Below are positions 16,301 to 25,202 of a stretch of DNA of 64,000 nucleotides, piece after piece; position 1 is the stretch's first letter; each line of letters opens with the position of its first letter. The stretch is from an uncultured bacterium. GTDB lineage: Bacteria; Verrucomicrobiota; Lentisphaeria; Victivallales; UBA1829. The notes beneath the pieces are model-generated. The model ran no database searches. It was not told the DNA's origin and saw nothing but the letters and a program-made list of their open reading frames with translations. The DNA lies in NCBI GenBank assembly GCA_902802585.1, contig CADCMR010000001.1:166611-230610 (forward strand), in the 5' to 3' direction. A program made the translations under genes and the position numbers.

Positions 16301-16879
16301 GACCACGTCGTCGCGATGGGCAAGAACGTGAACATCCTCGTCCTCGACACCGAAGTCTACTCCAACACCGGCGGACAGTCCTCCAAGTCCACCCCGACCG
16401 CGGCGGTCGCCAAGTTCGCCGCCGGCGGCAAGAAGACCTACAAGAAGAACATGGGCTTCATGTGCATGAGCTACGGCTACGTGTACGTCGCCTCCGTCGC
16501 CCTCGGCGCCGACCGTGCCCAGACCCTCAAGGCCTTCCAGGAGGCCGAGGCGTGGAACGGTCCGTCCATCATCTTCGCCTATGCCCCCTGCATCGCGCAC
16601 AACATCGACATGAGCAAGACGCAGACCGAGCAGAAGCGCGCCGTGGATTGCGGCTACTTCCCGCTGTACCGCTACAACCCCGCGAACGAAGTTCCGTTCA
16701 CGTGGGATGTCAAGAAGCCGTCCGACGGCAAGTTCCAGGAATTCATCCGCAGCGAAGGCCGCTACAAAGCCCTGCTGAAGACCAACCCGGCGCACGCCGA
16801 GGAGCTCTTCGCCCAGGCCGAAAGCGACGCCGCCAAGCGCATGGAATTCTACCAGGAAGTCGGCAAGCTCATGAAGTAA
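13328..16879 (+). CDS. nifJ: Pyruvate:ferredoxin (flavodoxin) oxidoreductase
   Basis: A 1183-residue single-chain enzyme that oxidises pyruvate to acetyl-CoA and CO2 and reduces ferredoxin, the main pyruvate route of anaerobes. Domains run in the usual order: N-terminal pyrimidine-binding and transketolase-C-like parts, the gamma domain, a two-cluster ferredoxin domain (cysteines 690/693/696/700 and 745/748/751/755), and the C-terminal thiamine-diphosphate domain with GACAGCGE (C818, C821) and GGDGWAND near 977. Length is normal. AAAGGA at 13312-13317 supports the start. It has its own promoter and terminator and very biased codon use. Confidence 0.97.
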   Translation: MPGKINTQDGNYAAAYVAYALSETAAIYPITPSSTMGEWVDQWAAEDKRNIWGKQVSVVEMQSEAGAAGAVHGCLAAGSLTTTYTASQGLLLMIPNMYKIAGELLPTVFHVTARSLACQSLAIFGDHSDVMACRNTGFAMLAAASVQEEMDLALVAHLSTYKAKVPFLQFFDGFRTSHEVHKFEEIPYEDIAKLVEPQYIEEFRARALRPEKPVCKVGAQNGDVYFQGRETVNKFYDACPAIVQEKMDAVAALTGRAYHLFDYVGAADATDVIVSMGSSCEAIEETIDYLNAKRGTKYGLVKVRLYRPFATEAFLAALPKTVKRIAVLDRTKEPGAIGEPLYMDVKIAVNNPAITVIGGRYGLSSKDFTPSMILAVFKHLEKGGFHGFTVGIDDDVTNTSLPIDEHITTEPEGTTACMFYGLGGDGTVGANKTTIKVIGHLTNKDAQAYFAYDSKKSFGLTCSHLRFSDKPIKSTYLITSPDLVSCSTAAYIGRYDLLKGLKKGGTFLLNSHYSDDEVFGHLTRDMQEYIVKNEIKFYNVNAEALIKKVPGLRGKGANTVMMVAYFKVSGIVPFDEAAKEMKALNAKTFAKKGQNVIDMNNQLVDDAADACHEIKIPVSLDGVPHADHLKLIPDDADEFTKKIIEPSMRNNGDAIPVSAMSIDGTLPTGTACLEKRGFAPKVPRWVAANCIQCGICANACPHAAIRTKLFRDEALASAPASFTTKAPVPAVDGLKFKVQVFIEDCMACGVCLDQCPMTAKEGKQALVWSTLEEERAAGENANEAFFEAAEDNIMGKNTAATVKGAMLRKPLFEFSGACAGCGETPYVKLVSQLFGENAIVANATGCSSIYSGTFPTIPYTKTKEGRGPAWANSLFEDNAEFGFGMRMAVDSNRVLLKQEVEKVLACESAPAELKDALNKAMSFWDNSKTDEAIAAQKTAKAAVEKALEGCCCDSGKPTLSKILELSDYFCDKSVWIIGGDGWANDIGYGGIDHVVAMGKNVNILVLDTEVYSNTGGQSSKSTPTAAVAKFAAGGKKTYKKNMGFMCMSYGYVYVASVALGADRAQTLKAFQEAEAWNGPSIIFAYAPCIAHNIDMSKTQTEQKRAVDCGYFPLYRYNPANEVPFTWDVKKPSDGKFQEFIRSEGRYKALLKTNPAHAEELFAQAESDAAKRMEFYQEVGKLMK

Positions 16880-16923
16880 GCTTTTCCTTCTCCTAATGAA
16901 CCCGCGTTTTACGCGACATCCGG

Positions 16924-16958
16924 CCCGTCCGAACTTTCCCGGTTCGGACGGGTCTTTT
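16924..16958 (+). terminator. Terminator after nifJ
   Basis: A perfect 11-bp stem (16924-16934 with 16942-16952), a 7-base loop, then TCTTTT. Confidence 0.8.
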
Positions 16959-17027
16959 GCGTCCGCTCGGACCGCTTTCTTCCGTTTTCTTGTGTTTCCT
17001 GCCGCAGATTTTCAAAAAAAACAAATT

Positions 17028-17062
17028 CCGCCTCTTTAAATATGAAAAGGCGGTGCTATATT
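17028..17062 (+). promoter_or_regulatory. Promoter region with overlapping inverted repeat
   Basis: TATATT at 17057-17062 is a clear -10. No good -35 is seen at 16-17 bases. Instead an inverted repeat, CCGCCT (17028-17033) and AGGCGG (17048-17053), brackets the -35 position, a plausible operator. Confidence 0.4.
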
Positions 17063-17112
17063 AATACCTTGCAATAATTTGTCACACCATACTAACCGTA
17101 AGGGAACATAAT

Positions 17113-17688
17113 ATGAGCGGAATCCTTGATTTTGTGAAAGAGCTGTTTTCCCAGTTTGCCTCCGGCTCGGGCAGTTTCATCGACATCGCGAACGCGCAGC
17201 GCCCGTGGGGTGTCAAATTCGGCATCATCGCCCTCGTCTGGCTGCTGTCCGGATTCGCCTCCTACGAATTTGCGAACTCGACCGGGATGAACGGCAAAAA
17301 GCATTTCTGGATTGGCCTGGTCCTGCCGGTCGTCTATCCGCTTGTTCTCCTCGTTCGTAAGCTCATCATCCAGGCGAAGGCGGTTTCCGAGGCGAAACGC
17401 GCGACTGAACGCTTTGCGGCGGAACGCGACCAGATCGAGGCGGAACGCCGCCGCATCGACTCCACGCCGAACAAGGATAACTTCGCGAAGCTCAAAGGTT
17501 CGTCCGACGCATCCAGCATCAAGGCGCAGTTCCGCCTGGAGCTCGCCGACGGCTCCGCGCTCATGATCGCGAAGATCCTCGAGGTGCAGGACACGCTGTC
17601 TGTGTTCGAACTGGAATCCAACGAGGGCGAGACCCCGCGCGTGCTCCGTATGCCGTACGCGAAGATGGCGCGCATCGAACGCCTCTGA
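17113..17688 (+). CDS. Hypothetical two-span membrane protein with coiled coil and small C-terminal domain
   Basis: A 191-residue protein of no family I recognise. Two hydrophobic segments (about 34-50 and 66-83) are followed by an Arg/Glu/Ala-rich coiled coil (about 93-117) and a C-terminal 60 residues predicted to be beta-rich. TAAGGGAA lies upstream of the ATG. Both termini probably face the cytoplasm. It has its own promoter region, and ileS begins 58 bases downstream with no terminator in between, so read-through into ileS is possible. Confidence 0.7.
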   Translation: MSGILDFVKELFSQFASGSGSFIDIANAQRPWGVKFGIIALVWLLSGFASYEFANSTGMNGKKHFWIGLVLPVVYPLVLLVRKLIIQAKAVSEAKRATERFAAERDQIEAERRRIDSTPNKDNFAKLKGSSDASSIKAQFRLELADGSALMIAKILEVQDTLSVFELESNEGETPRVLRMPYAKMARIERL

Positions 17689-17746
17689 TCCCCCTCAATT
17701 CCCCCTGATTTAATCATTCACTTTCCCATACACGAGGTTTTGAATC

Positions 17747-20700
17747 ATGTTCAAAGCAGTTTCGGGGAGCACCGAGTTCCCCTCCATCGAAGAAGCCAAT
17801 CTTGCATTCTGGGAACAGAACGGGACATTCCAGAAGTCCCTGCGGAACCGGAAGGGCAATCCTGAGTTCCTGTTCTACGACGGACCTCCGTTCGCCACCG
17901 GTCTGCCGCACTACGGTCATATCCTCGCCGGCACGATCAAGGACGTGATCCCGCGCTACCAGACCATGCGCGGCAAATACTGCGAACGCACATTCGGATG
18001 GGACTGCCACGGTCTCCCGGTCGAGTACGAGATGGAGAAGCAGCTGAAGCTCTCCGGCAAGAAGGAGATTGAGGACTACGGCATCGGCAAGTTCAACGAG
18101 GCCTGCCGCGGCATTGTGCTCCGCTACACCAGCGAATGGGAGACCATCGTGAAGCGCATGGGGCGCTGGGTCGACTTCCGCAACGGCTACCGCACGATGG
18201 ACATGAAGTACATGGAGTCCATCTGGTGGGTGTTCCGCCAGCTGTGGGACAAGGGGCTGATCTATGAGGGCTACAAGATCCTGCCGTACTGCGCACGCTG
18301 CTCCACGCCGCTCTCCAACTTCGAGGCAAACCAGGGCTACAAGGAAGTCACCGACCCCGCTATCACCATCCGGTTCCGCCTGAAGGACGAGCCGGAGACG
18401 AGCGTGCTGGCGTGGACGACCACGCCGTGGACGCTGCCGTCGAACATGGCGCTCGCCATGGGACCGGACATCGACTATGTGAAGGTGAAGGACGGCGACG
18501 ACACGTTCATCCTCGCCGAATCCCGTCTGCACGCCTACTACAAGGCGGACTCCATGCCGGAAGTGCTTGCGCGCTTCAAAGGCACGGAAATGGCGGGCCG
18601 ACACTACATCCCGCTCTTCCCCTATTTCTCGGACAAGGAGGCCGAGGGCGCGTTCCGCATCATCACCGCCGACTACGTGAGCACAGAGGACGGCACGGGC
18701 ATTGTGCACATCGCCCCTGGCTTCGGCGAAGACGACGCCGTCGCTGGCGCCGCCAACGGAGTCCCCGGCGTCTGCCCGCTCGATGCCGAATGCAAATTCA
18801 CGAACGAGGTCCCGGACTACGCCGGTCGCTACGTGAAGGACGTCGACGCCGAAATCATCACGCGCCTCAAGTCCGAAGGCAAGCTCGTCCACCGCGGCAC
18901 CATTAAGCACAGTTATCCCCACTGCTGGCGCGACGACTCCCCGCTGATCTACAAGGCGGTCTCCACCTGGTTCGTGAAGATCGACCCGATCAAGGAAAAA
19001 ATGCTCCGCGCGAACTCCCAGATGACTTGGATCCCCGCCCACATCAAGGAAGGGCGTTTCGGCAAGTGGCTCGAAAACGCCCGCGACTGGGCGATCAGCC
19101 GCAACCGCTACTGGGGCTGCCCGCTGCCGATCTGGCGCAACGCCGAGACCGGCGAGACCGTCTGCGTCGGCTCCGTCGCCGAACTTGAAAAGCTCACAGG
19201 CAGGAAAGTCACTGACATCCACAAGCACTTCGTGGACGAGATGACGATCACGACCGAGAAGGGCACCGTGCTCCGCCGCGTGCCGGAAGTGCTCGACTGC
19301 TGGTTCGAGAGCGGCTCCATGCCCTATGCCCAGAAACACTATCCCTTCGAGGACAAGGAACATTTCGAGGAAGGTTTCCCCGCCGACTTCATCGCCGAGG
19401 GGCAGGACCAGACCCGCGGCTGGTTCTATACGCTCACCGTCCTCTCCAGCGCGCTCTTCGACAAGCCGCCCGCGATGCACGTGGTCGTGAACGGCATGGT
19501 CCTCGCCGAAGACGGTCAGAAGATGTCCAAGCGCCTCCGCAACTACCCCGACCCGATGCAGATCGTGAACACCTACGGCGCCGATGCGCTCCGCCTGGTC
19601 CTGCTCGGCTCGCAGGTCGTCCGCGCCGAGGATCTGAAGTTCTCCGAGGCCGCCGTGAAGGAGGCGATGCGCAGCGTGATCCTGCCGATCTGGAACTCCT
19701 TCTCGTTCTTCATGACCTATGCGAACGTCGACAACTGGAAGCCCGCGCCCGGTCCGCTCGCCGCGCCGGAGAATCCCTCGAACCCGCTCGACCGCTGGAT
19801 TCTCTCCAGCCTCGCCGACATGGTGCAGGAGATCCGCGTGAACATGGACCAGTACCAGCTCCAGCCCGCCGCGAACCGCTTCGAGGCGTTTGTGGAGGAC
19901 CTCACGAACTGGTACATCCGCCTCAGCCGCCGCCGTTTCTGGAAGAGCCAGGACGACCGCGACAAAGCCGAGGCGTACGCCACGCTTTACTACGTGCTCG
20001 TGACTTTCGCGAAGGCCGCCGCGCCGTTCATCCCGTTCATCACAGAGGAAATCTACCGTTCCCTTCGCACCGAAGACATGCCCGAATCCGTCCACCTCTG
20101 CGACTTCCCCGAGCCGGAGCTTTTCCGCCGTGACGAGAAGCTGGAGCGACAGAACGCCCTCGCGCAGAAGGCGGTCTCCCTTGGACGTTTCCTCCGCACG
20201 CAGCGTTCTCTGAAGGTGCGCCAGCCGCTGGCGCGCGCCGTGCTGGTGTCCATCGACCCCGAGGTGCGCGACCTGCTCGCCCTGAGTGAAAACGTGATCG
20301 CGGACGAACTGAACGTGAAGAAGGTCGAAATCTTCGGCGACGAGGAATCCCTGGTGCATCTCTCCGCCAAGGCGAACTTCAAGAGCCTCGGCTCCCGCCT
20401 CGGCCCGAAGATGAAGGCGTTCGCCGCCGAGATCGCAAAGCTATCCTCGCATGTGATTTCCTCCATCATGGCGGGCGCCCCGTACGAAATGAAGCTTGAG
20501 GACGGCACGTCATGCCTGCTCGGGGCAGCCGACATCGTGGTCAACCGCACCGAACGCCCCGGATTCTGCGTGGCGGCGGACGCGTCGCTCACGATCGCGC
20601 TTGATACCGAGCTGACCGACGAACTCCTCGCCGAGGGCTACGCCCGCGAGCTCGTGAGCCGCATCCAGAACCTCCGCAAGGAGATGGACCTGCAGGTCTC

Positions 20701-20881
20701 CGACCGCATCGTCGTGCGCGTGACCGCCGGACAGGACCTGCTCGACGCCCTTGCGCCCGGACGCGAACACGTCTGTGCGGAAACGCTCGCCACGAACATC
20801 GAATTCATCCCCGCCGGCAGTGAAGCCCTTGACGGCGACCTGAACGGCAAACCCTGCGGAGTCGAAGTCCGGAAAGCCTGA
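17747..20881 (+). CDS. ileS: Isoleucyl-tRNA synthetase
   Basis: A 1044-residue class I synthetase that charges tRNA-Ile. The HIGH-type motif reads HYGH (55-58) and the KMSKR motif is at 592-596; the editing insertion lies between them. The long form with PHYGHILAGTIKD and no evident C-terminal zinc knuckle points to the IleS2 (eukaryote-like) type. Members of that type are often naturally insensitive to mupirocin; that trait is inferred from family knowledge only. GAGG lies about 10 bases before the ATG. No T-box leader is visible. Confidence 0.95.
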   Translation: MFKAVSGSTEFPSIEEANLAFWEQNGTFQKSLRNRKGNPEFLFYDGPPFATGLPHYGHILAGTIKDVIPRYQTMRGKYCERTFGWDCHGLPVEYEMEKQLKLSGKKEIEDYGIGKFNEACRGIVLRYTSEWETIVKRMGRWVDFRNGYRTMDMKYMESIWWVFRQLWDKGLIYEGYKILPYCARCSTPLSNFEANQGYKEVTDPAITIRFRLKDEPETSVLAWTTTPWTLPSNMALAMGPDIDYVKVKDGDDTFILAESRLHAYYKADSMPEVLARFKGTEMAGRHYIPLFPYFSDKEAEGAFRIITADYVSTEDGTGIVHIAPGFGEDDAVAGAANGVPGVCPLDAECKFTNEVPDYAGRYVKDVDAEIITRLKSEGKLVHRGTIKHSYPHCWRDDSPLIYKAVSTWFVKIDPIKEKMLRANSQMTWIPAHIKEGRFGKWLENARDWAISRNRYWGCPLPIWRNAETGETVCVGSVAELEKLTGRKVTDIHKHFVDEMTITTEKGTVLRRVPEVLDCWFESGSMPYAQKHYPFEDKEHFEEGFPADFIAEGQDQTRGWFYTLTVLSSALFDKPPAMHVVVNGMVLAEDGQKMSKRLRNYPDPMQIVNTYGADALRLVLLGSQVVRAEDLKFSEAAVKEAMRSVILPIWNSFSFFMTYANVDNWKPAPGPLAAPENPSNPLDRWILSSLADMVQEIRVNMDQYQLQPAANRFEAFVEDLTNWYIRLSRRRFWKSQDDRDKAEAYATLYYVLVTFAKAAAPFIPFITEEIYRSLRTEDMPESVHLCDFPEPELFRRDEKLERQNALAQKAVSLGRFLRTQRSLKVRQPLARAVLVSIDPEVRDLLALSENVIADELNVKKVEIFGDEESLVHLSAKANFKSLGSRLGPKMKAFAAEIAKLSSHVISSIMAGAPYEMKLEDGTSCLLGAADIVVNRTERPGFCVAADASLTIALDTELTDELLAEGYARELVSRIQNLRKEMDLQVSDRIVVRVTAGQDLLDALAPGREHVCAETLATNIEFIPAGSEALDGDLNGKPCGVEVRKA

Positions 20882-20911
20882 CGCCCGGCCCCGTTTGCGG
20901 AGGTATCTGCC

Positions 20912-21922
20912 ATGAAATGCGAACAATGCGGATTTCTCGTGGACTCCCTGCCGGAAGGCGGGGGGGAATACCTTTGCCCGAACTGCGGCTGGGTGATGCG
21001 GAAAGGCTCGCCCGAGGCCGACGAAAACAATCCGCCCGCGGATACTACGGCGACCGCCTCGCACCTGAAGATTGCCAGGACCGTGAACGTCGGGTTCGGC
21101 GATTTCGCATCCGTGCTCGCCGCCGCCGACGCCAGCAGGATCGCGACGCCCGACGCGCGGGATGACGGTCCGGACCGCACCCGTACCGCCACGGGCTCGA
21201 CCCTGAACGTGGAGGCTCCGGACGACGATGACGTGCTGTCCCCGCTCGACGTATACGACGAGGACGACGAATACGCCCGTATCCAGGCGGAGATCGCCAG
21301 CCGCACAGCTGCGCTCGACGCCCGCGCCGCCGAACTCGACGCCCGCGAAAAGTACCTGAACAAGAAACTCGACGAGATCATCGCCGAAAAGGAGTTCCTG
21401 CGAACCGGGATCGAGAAGACCGACGCGGAACGCGCCTCGTACCTGAAGCAGAAGAGCATCCTGGACATTCAGCGGAGCGACATGGAAAAGGAGCTGGCGG
21501 CCCGCAAGACTTCACTCGACGCCCGTGCTGCCGAGATCGACCGGAAGACCGAGGCGATGAACATGACGCGCGCCACGCTGGAAGACCTGAAAAAAGAACT
21601 CAGCGCCTCCCTGACCGGGGAGCAGAACGGCGTCGACGCCGACCACACCACGTCGTCCGTCTCCATCCCGTACAGCGCCAAGCTGCTCCGCCAGAACAAC
21701 ACCCTGGCACGCTCCGTGCGCATCCAGAAACGCATCCTGATCGGTCTCGCCGTGCTCGTCGCCGTCCTGGCGGTCCTCCTTTTCGTGAGAGAATCCGAGC
21801 TGAGGCGCGCCCGTACCGCGCCTGTTCAGAATACAGAACCCGCCTCCGCGCCGTCCGCCGATACCTTAAAATCCGAAAACCTTCCCTCGCCGGAAACCGA
21901 ATCTTCCGGCGGCGGCTTATGA
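20912..21922 (+). CDS. Zinc-ribbon coiled-coil membrane-anchored hypothetical protein
   Basis: A 336-residue protein that I cannot assign. It begins with a zinc ribbon (C3/C6 and C24/C27), continues through an acidic disordered region, then a long coiled coil (about 125-235) with repeated LDARAAELDAR-type heptads, and ends with one membrane segment (about 268-290) and a short Pro/Ser tail. GGAGG precedes the ATG. It follows ileS by 30 bases and precedes trpS by 40, so it probably shares their transcript. The layout, zinc ribbon then linker then membrane, resembles other proteins in this window. Confidence 0.75.
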   Translation: MKCEQCGFLVDSLPEGGGEYLCPNCGWVMRKGSPEADENNPPADTTATASHLKIARTVNVGFGDFASVLAAADASRIATPDARDDGPDRTRTATGSTLNVEAPDDDDVLSPLDVYDEDDEYARIQAEIASRTAALDARAAELDAREKYLNKKLDEIIAEKEFLRTGIEKTDAERASYLKQKSILDIQRSDMEKELAARKTSLDARAAEIDRKTEAMNMTRATLEDLKKELSASLTGEQNGVDADHTTSSVSIPYSAKLLRQNNTLARSVRIQKRILIGLAVLVAVLAVLLFVRESELRRARTAPVQNTEPASAPSADTLKSENLPSPETESSGGGL

Positions 21923-21962
21923 CCATATCGTGCCGAACGGCACAGAAAGAAAGACAACGAAC

Positions 21963-22931
21963 ATGAAACGAGTTTTGACCGGGATCCAGCCCTCCGGGAT
22001 CCTCCATATCGGAAACTATTTCGGAGCGATCCGTTCGACCGTGCGCCTTCAGGAAGAATGCGACGATGCGGTCGTCTTCATCGCCGACCTGCATTCGCTG
22101 ACCGTCCAGCCGAAGCCCGAGGAGCTTCGCGAACGCGTCCGCGGCGTGGCGGTCGACTTCCTCGCCTGCGGGCTCGATCCGGAGAAGGTCATCTTCTTCC
22201 GCCAGTCGGACGTGAACGTGGTGTGCGAGCTGATGTGGATCCTGAACTGCCAGACCGGCGTCGGGCTGCTTGAGCGCGCCCACAGCTACAAGGACAAGAT
22301 CGCGAAAGGGTTCGCCCCCAACAACGGTCTTTTCTCGTATCCAGTGCTCATGGCAGCCGACATCCTGCTCTACCACGCCAACCTCGTCCCCGTCGGCAAG
22401 GACCAGAAACAGCACCTCGAAATGACGCGCGATATCGCGATCCGGTTCAACCAGCAGTACGGCGACGTCCTGACCATCCCGGAACCGTACATCAGCGGCG
22501 AGGTGGCGGTGGTACCCGGCACGGACGGACAGAAGATGTCCAAGAGCTACAACAACACCATCGAGATCTTCGGCGAGCCGAAGGCGATCAAGAAGAAGAT
22601 CATGAGCATCCAGACCGATTCCAAGGGGCTGGAGGAGCCGAAGGATCCGGACACCTGCACGATCTTCGCGCTGTACAAGCTTTTCGCCACGCCCGAACAG
22701 CAGGCGGAAATGGCGGAGCGCTACCGCGCCGGAAACTACGGGTACGGTCACGCCAAGCTCGCGCTGTTCGACGCGTACATGGATTTCTTCGCCCCGATGC
22801 GCAAGCGCCGCGAGGAACTGCTCGCCGATCCGGGCTACGTCGACGCCGTCCTGAAGCGCGGAGCCGAACGCGCCTCCGAACTTGCCCGTGCCACGATGGA
22901 CGAGGTCCGCAAGGCGGTCGGCCTCCGCTGA
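21963..22931 (+). CDS. trpS: Tryptophanyl-tRNA synthetase
   Basis: A 322-residue class I synthetase that charges tRNA-Trp. GIQPSGILHIGN carries the HIGH-type motif (HIGN, 15-18), and KMSKS starts at K191. Length is normal. The start at 21963 was preferred over an in-frame codon at 21930, because family members begin just before the GIQPSG motif and an AGAAAGAAAG purine tract lies upstream. It sits between a zinc-ribbon gene and nifU. Confidence 0.95.
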   Translation: MKRVLTGIQPSGILHIGNYFGAIRSTVRLQEECDDAVVFIADLHSLTVQPKPEELRERVRGVAVDFLACGLDPEKVIFFRQSDVNVVCELMWILNCQTGVGLLERAHSYKDKIAKGFAPNNGLFSYPVLMAADILLYHANLVPVGKDQKQHLEMTRDIAIRFNQQYGDVLTIPEPYISGEVAVVPGTDGQKMSKSYNNTIEIFGEPKAIKKKIMSIQTDSKGLEEPKDPDTCTIFALYKLFATPEQQAEMAERYRAGNYGYGHAKLALFDAYMDFFAPMRKRREELLADPGYVDAVLKRGAERASELARATMDEVRKAVGLR

Positions 22932-23024
22932 CGCGCCGGAAAGAACGAACCGCATGGAACAAACGGCGGAACCCGGTGTCAAACAGTAATTCAACCCGGA
23001 CCGCTTAACATAAGGAGAGTACCG

Positions 23025-23906
23025 ATGTGGGATTATAACAACAAAGTCATGGACTATTTCCTGAACCCGCGGAACGTGGGCGAGATCGCCGACGCCGACG
23101 CGGAGGCCGAGGTCGGCAACATGACCTGCGGCGACGCCCTCAGAATCTTCCTCAAGATCGATGAATCCACCCACAAGATTCTGGATGCCAAATTCAAGAC
23201 CTTCGGCTGCGCCAGCGCCATCGCCAGCTCGTCCATCCTGACCGAGATCGTGATCGGCATGACCGTCGAGGAAGCCGCGCGCGTCACCAACCGCGACATC
23301 GTGGACCGCCTCGGCGAGCTTCCCGAAGAGAAGATGCACTGCTCCGTGATGGGCATGGAGGCGCTCCAGGCCGCCCTCGGCGAATACGCGAAGAAGCACG
23401 GACTCACGCTTCCCGAAGTGAAAAACGACGACCCGGACGACCACGAGGGGCGCATCGTCTGCAAGTGCTTCGGCGTGACCGACGCGAAGATCCGCAAGGT
23501 TGTCCGCCTGAACCACCTCACTACCGTCGCCCAGGTCACCGAATACACCAAGGCGGGCGGCGCGTGCGGGACCTGCCTCGACCAGATCCAGCAGATCCTC
23601 GACGAGATCAACCACACAGCCCATGCGCCCGCCGAAGCGGAGAAGCCGCAGCCCGCGTCCTTCGACGCTCTGTCGCCCGTCAAGAAGGCGCTGAAGGTGC
23701 AGGAAGTGATCGACAAGGAGATCAAGCCCGCGCTCGAACGCGACGGCGGCAGCATCGAGCTGGTTGACCTCGACGGCGACGTCGTGAAGGTCGCCCTGCG
23801 CGGCGTATGCGCGACCTGCCCGAACTCCAAGCTGACCCTGCGGAAACTCGTACAGGGCAAGCTTCATGAATTCCTGTCCGACCGGCTCGTGGTCGAGGAG
23901 GCGTGA
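23025..23906 (+). CDS. nifU: NifU-type iron-sulfur cluster scaffold, three domains
   Basis: A 293-residue full-length NifU: an IscU-like domain with cysteines in NMTCGD, FGCASA and MHCSVMG; a central BFD-like [2Fe-2S] domain with CKCFG and GGACGTC; and a C-terminal NifU domain with CATCP. It assembles Fe-S clusters on its scaffold with sulfur from NifS and passes them to apo-enzymes. AAGGAG precedes the ATG. nifS follows immediately. No nitrogenase gene is seen, so this is probably the general Fe-S system, as in Helicobacter. Confidence 0.95.
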   Translation: MWDYNNKVMDYFLNPRNVGEIADADAEAEVGNMTCGDALRIFLKIDESTHKILDAKFKTFGCASAIASSSILTEIVIGMTVEEAARVTNRDIVDRLGELPEEKMHCSVMGMEALQAALGEYAKKHGLTLPEVKNDDPDDHEGRIVCKCFGVTDAKIRKVVRLNHLTTVAQVTEYTKAGGACGTCLDQIQQILDEINHTAHAPAEAEKPQPASFDALSPVKKALKVQEVIDKEIKPALERDGGSIELVDLDGDVVKVALRGVCATCPNSKLTLRKLVQGKLHEFLSDRLVVEEA

Positions 23907-23907
23907 C

Positions 23908-25092
23908 ATGAAAGGCGAAGAACGCGTCATCTACCTGGACAACAACGCCACCACGCGCACCGCGCCGGAGGCGGTCGCCGCCATGCTGCCGTATTTCTCC
24001 GAATACTACGGCAACGCGTCCAGCATCCATAAGTTCGGCGGCCGCCTGGCGAAGGTGGTCGAGGAAGGCCGTGCGAAAGTCGCCGGATTCCTCGGCGCCG
24101 ACCCGAGCGAGATCATCTTCACATCCTGCGGAACCGAGGGCGACAACGCCGCCATCCTGAGCGCGCTGGACGTCTGCCCGAAACGCCGCAAGATCGTGAT
24201 TTCCACGGTCGAACACCCCGCCATCCTCAACCTCGGCAAGGACCTCGAACGCCGCGGCTACACCGTGGTCAAGATCCCGGTCGACAGCCTCGGTCGCCTC
24301 GACATGGACCGCGCCCGCGAGATGATCGACGAGCAGACCGCGGTCGTCTCCGTGATGTGGGCGAACAACGAAACCGGCAACCTGTACCCGGTGGAAGCTC
24401 TCGCCGAGCTGGCGCACCGCGCCGGGGCGCTCTTCCACACCGACGCCGTCCAGGCCGCCGGAAAGATCCCGTTCAAGCTCCGCGACATGAACATTGACAT
24501 GCTCAGCGTGTCCGGTCACAAGTTCCATGCTCCGAAGGGCATCGGCGCCCTGTACGTGCGCCGCGGCGTGCGGTTCCGTCCGTTCGTTGTCGGCGGTCAC
24601 CAGGAGCGCGGACGCCGCGCCGGGACGGAGAACGTGCCGTACATCGTGGGCATGGGCGTCGCCGCCGAGCTCGCCATGGCGAACTTCGACACCGAAAATA
24701 ACTACGTCCGCAAGCTCCGCGACGACCTGCACAACCGCCTGGTCGCCGCCATCCCGAGCGTCCGGGTGAACGGTGACGTGGAGCACCGCCTGCCGAACAC
24801 AACCAATCTATCGTTCGAGTACATCGAAGGAGAATCCATCCTGATGCACATGGACATCCACGGCATCTGCGCCTCCAGCGGCAGCGCATGCACGACCGGC
24901 AGCCTGGAGCCGTCGCACGTGATGCGCGCCATGGGCGTGCCGTACACCGCGGCGCATGGCGCGATCCGCTTCAGTTTCTCCCGCTATAACACGCAGGAGG
25001 ACGTCGACACGGTCGTGGAAGTCCTGCCCGGCATCATCGAAAAGATCCGTGCGATCTCCCCGTACTGGGCGGATTTTGTGGCGAAACGCTGA
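23908..25092 (+). CDS. nifS: NifS-type cysteine desulfurase
   Basis: A 394-residue pyridoxal-phosphate enzyme that takes sulfur from cysteine for Fe-S assembly. YLDNNATT opens the protein, SGHKFHAPKG holds the cofactor lysine (K205), and SGSACTTGS holds the persulfide cysteine (C328). The start at 23908 lies one base after the nifU stop and follows GAGGAGG. The two genes form an operon whose products interact. Confidence 0.96.
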   Translation: MKGEERVIYLDNNATTRTAPEAVAAMLPYFSEYYGNASSIHKFGGRLAKVVEEGRAKVAGFLGADPSEIIFTSCGTEGDNAAILSALDVCPKRRKIVISTVEHPAILNLGKDLERRGYTVVKIPVDSLGRLDMDRAREMIDEQTAVVSVMWANNETGNLYPVEALAELAHRAGALFHTDAVQAAGKIPFKLRDMNIDMLSVSGHKFHAPKGIGALYVRRGVRFRPFVVGGHQERGRRAGTENVPYIVGMGVAAELAMANFDTENNYVRKLRDDLHNRLVAAIPSVRVNGDVEHRLPNTTNLSFEYIEGESILMHMDIHGICASSGSACTTGSLEPSHVMRAMGVPYTAAHGAIRFSFSRYNTQEDVDTVVEVLPGIIEKIRAISPYWADFVAKR

Positions 25093-25111
25093 AAAAACGA
25101 AAAAAAACGAT

Positions 25112-25148
25112 AAACCGGTTTGACAAAACGGATTCCCGCGTATAAATT
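25112..25148 (+). promoter_or_regulatory. Promoter with abutting palindrome before the zinc-ribbon/tatD operon
   Basis: TTGACA (25120-25125) and TAAATT (25143-25148) are 17 bases apart; TATAAA (25141-25146) overlaps the -10. The perfect palindrome AAACCGGTTT (25112-25121) overlaps the -35 and could be an operator. Confidence 0.55.
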
Positions 25149-25202
25149 ACGGGCGTTTTTCCGAACCGCTTTCATAGAACCCCATTGAAGGAGACTGTAA
25201 CC

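Noticed and set aside
14525..16795. 756-residue open frame antisense to nifJ
   Set aside because: Shadow of nifJ with no recognisable domain or ribosome site.
17689..17746. T-box leader before ileS
   Set aside because: Too short and no T-box sequence or terminator/antiterminator pair.
17714..20359. 881-residue open frame antisense to ileS
   Set aside because: Shadow composition; ileS motifs are unambiguous on the plus strand.
23025..25092. Part of a nitrogen-fixation cluster
   Set aside because: nifU, nifS and nifJ names reflect family history; no nitrogenase or accessory nif gene is present in the window.
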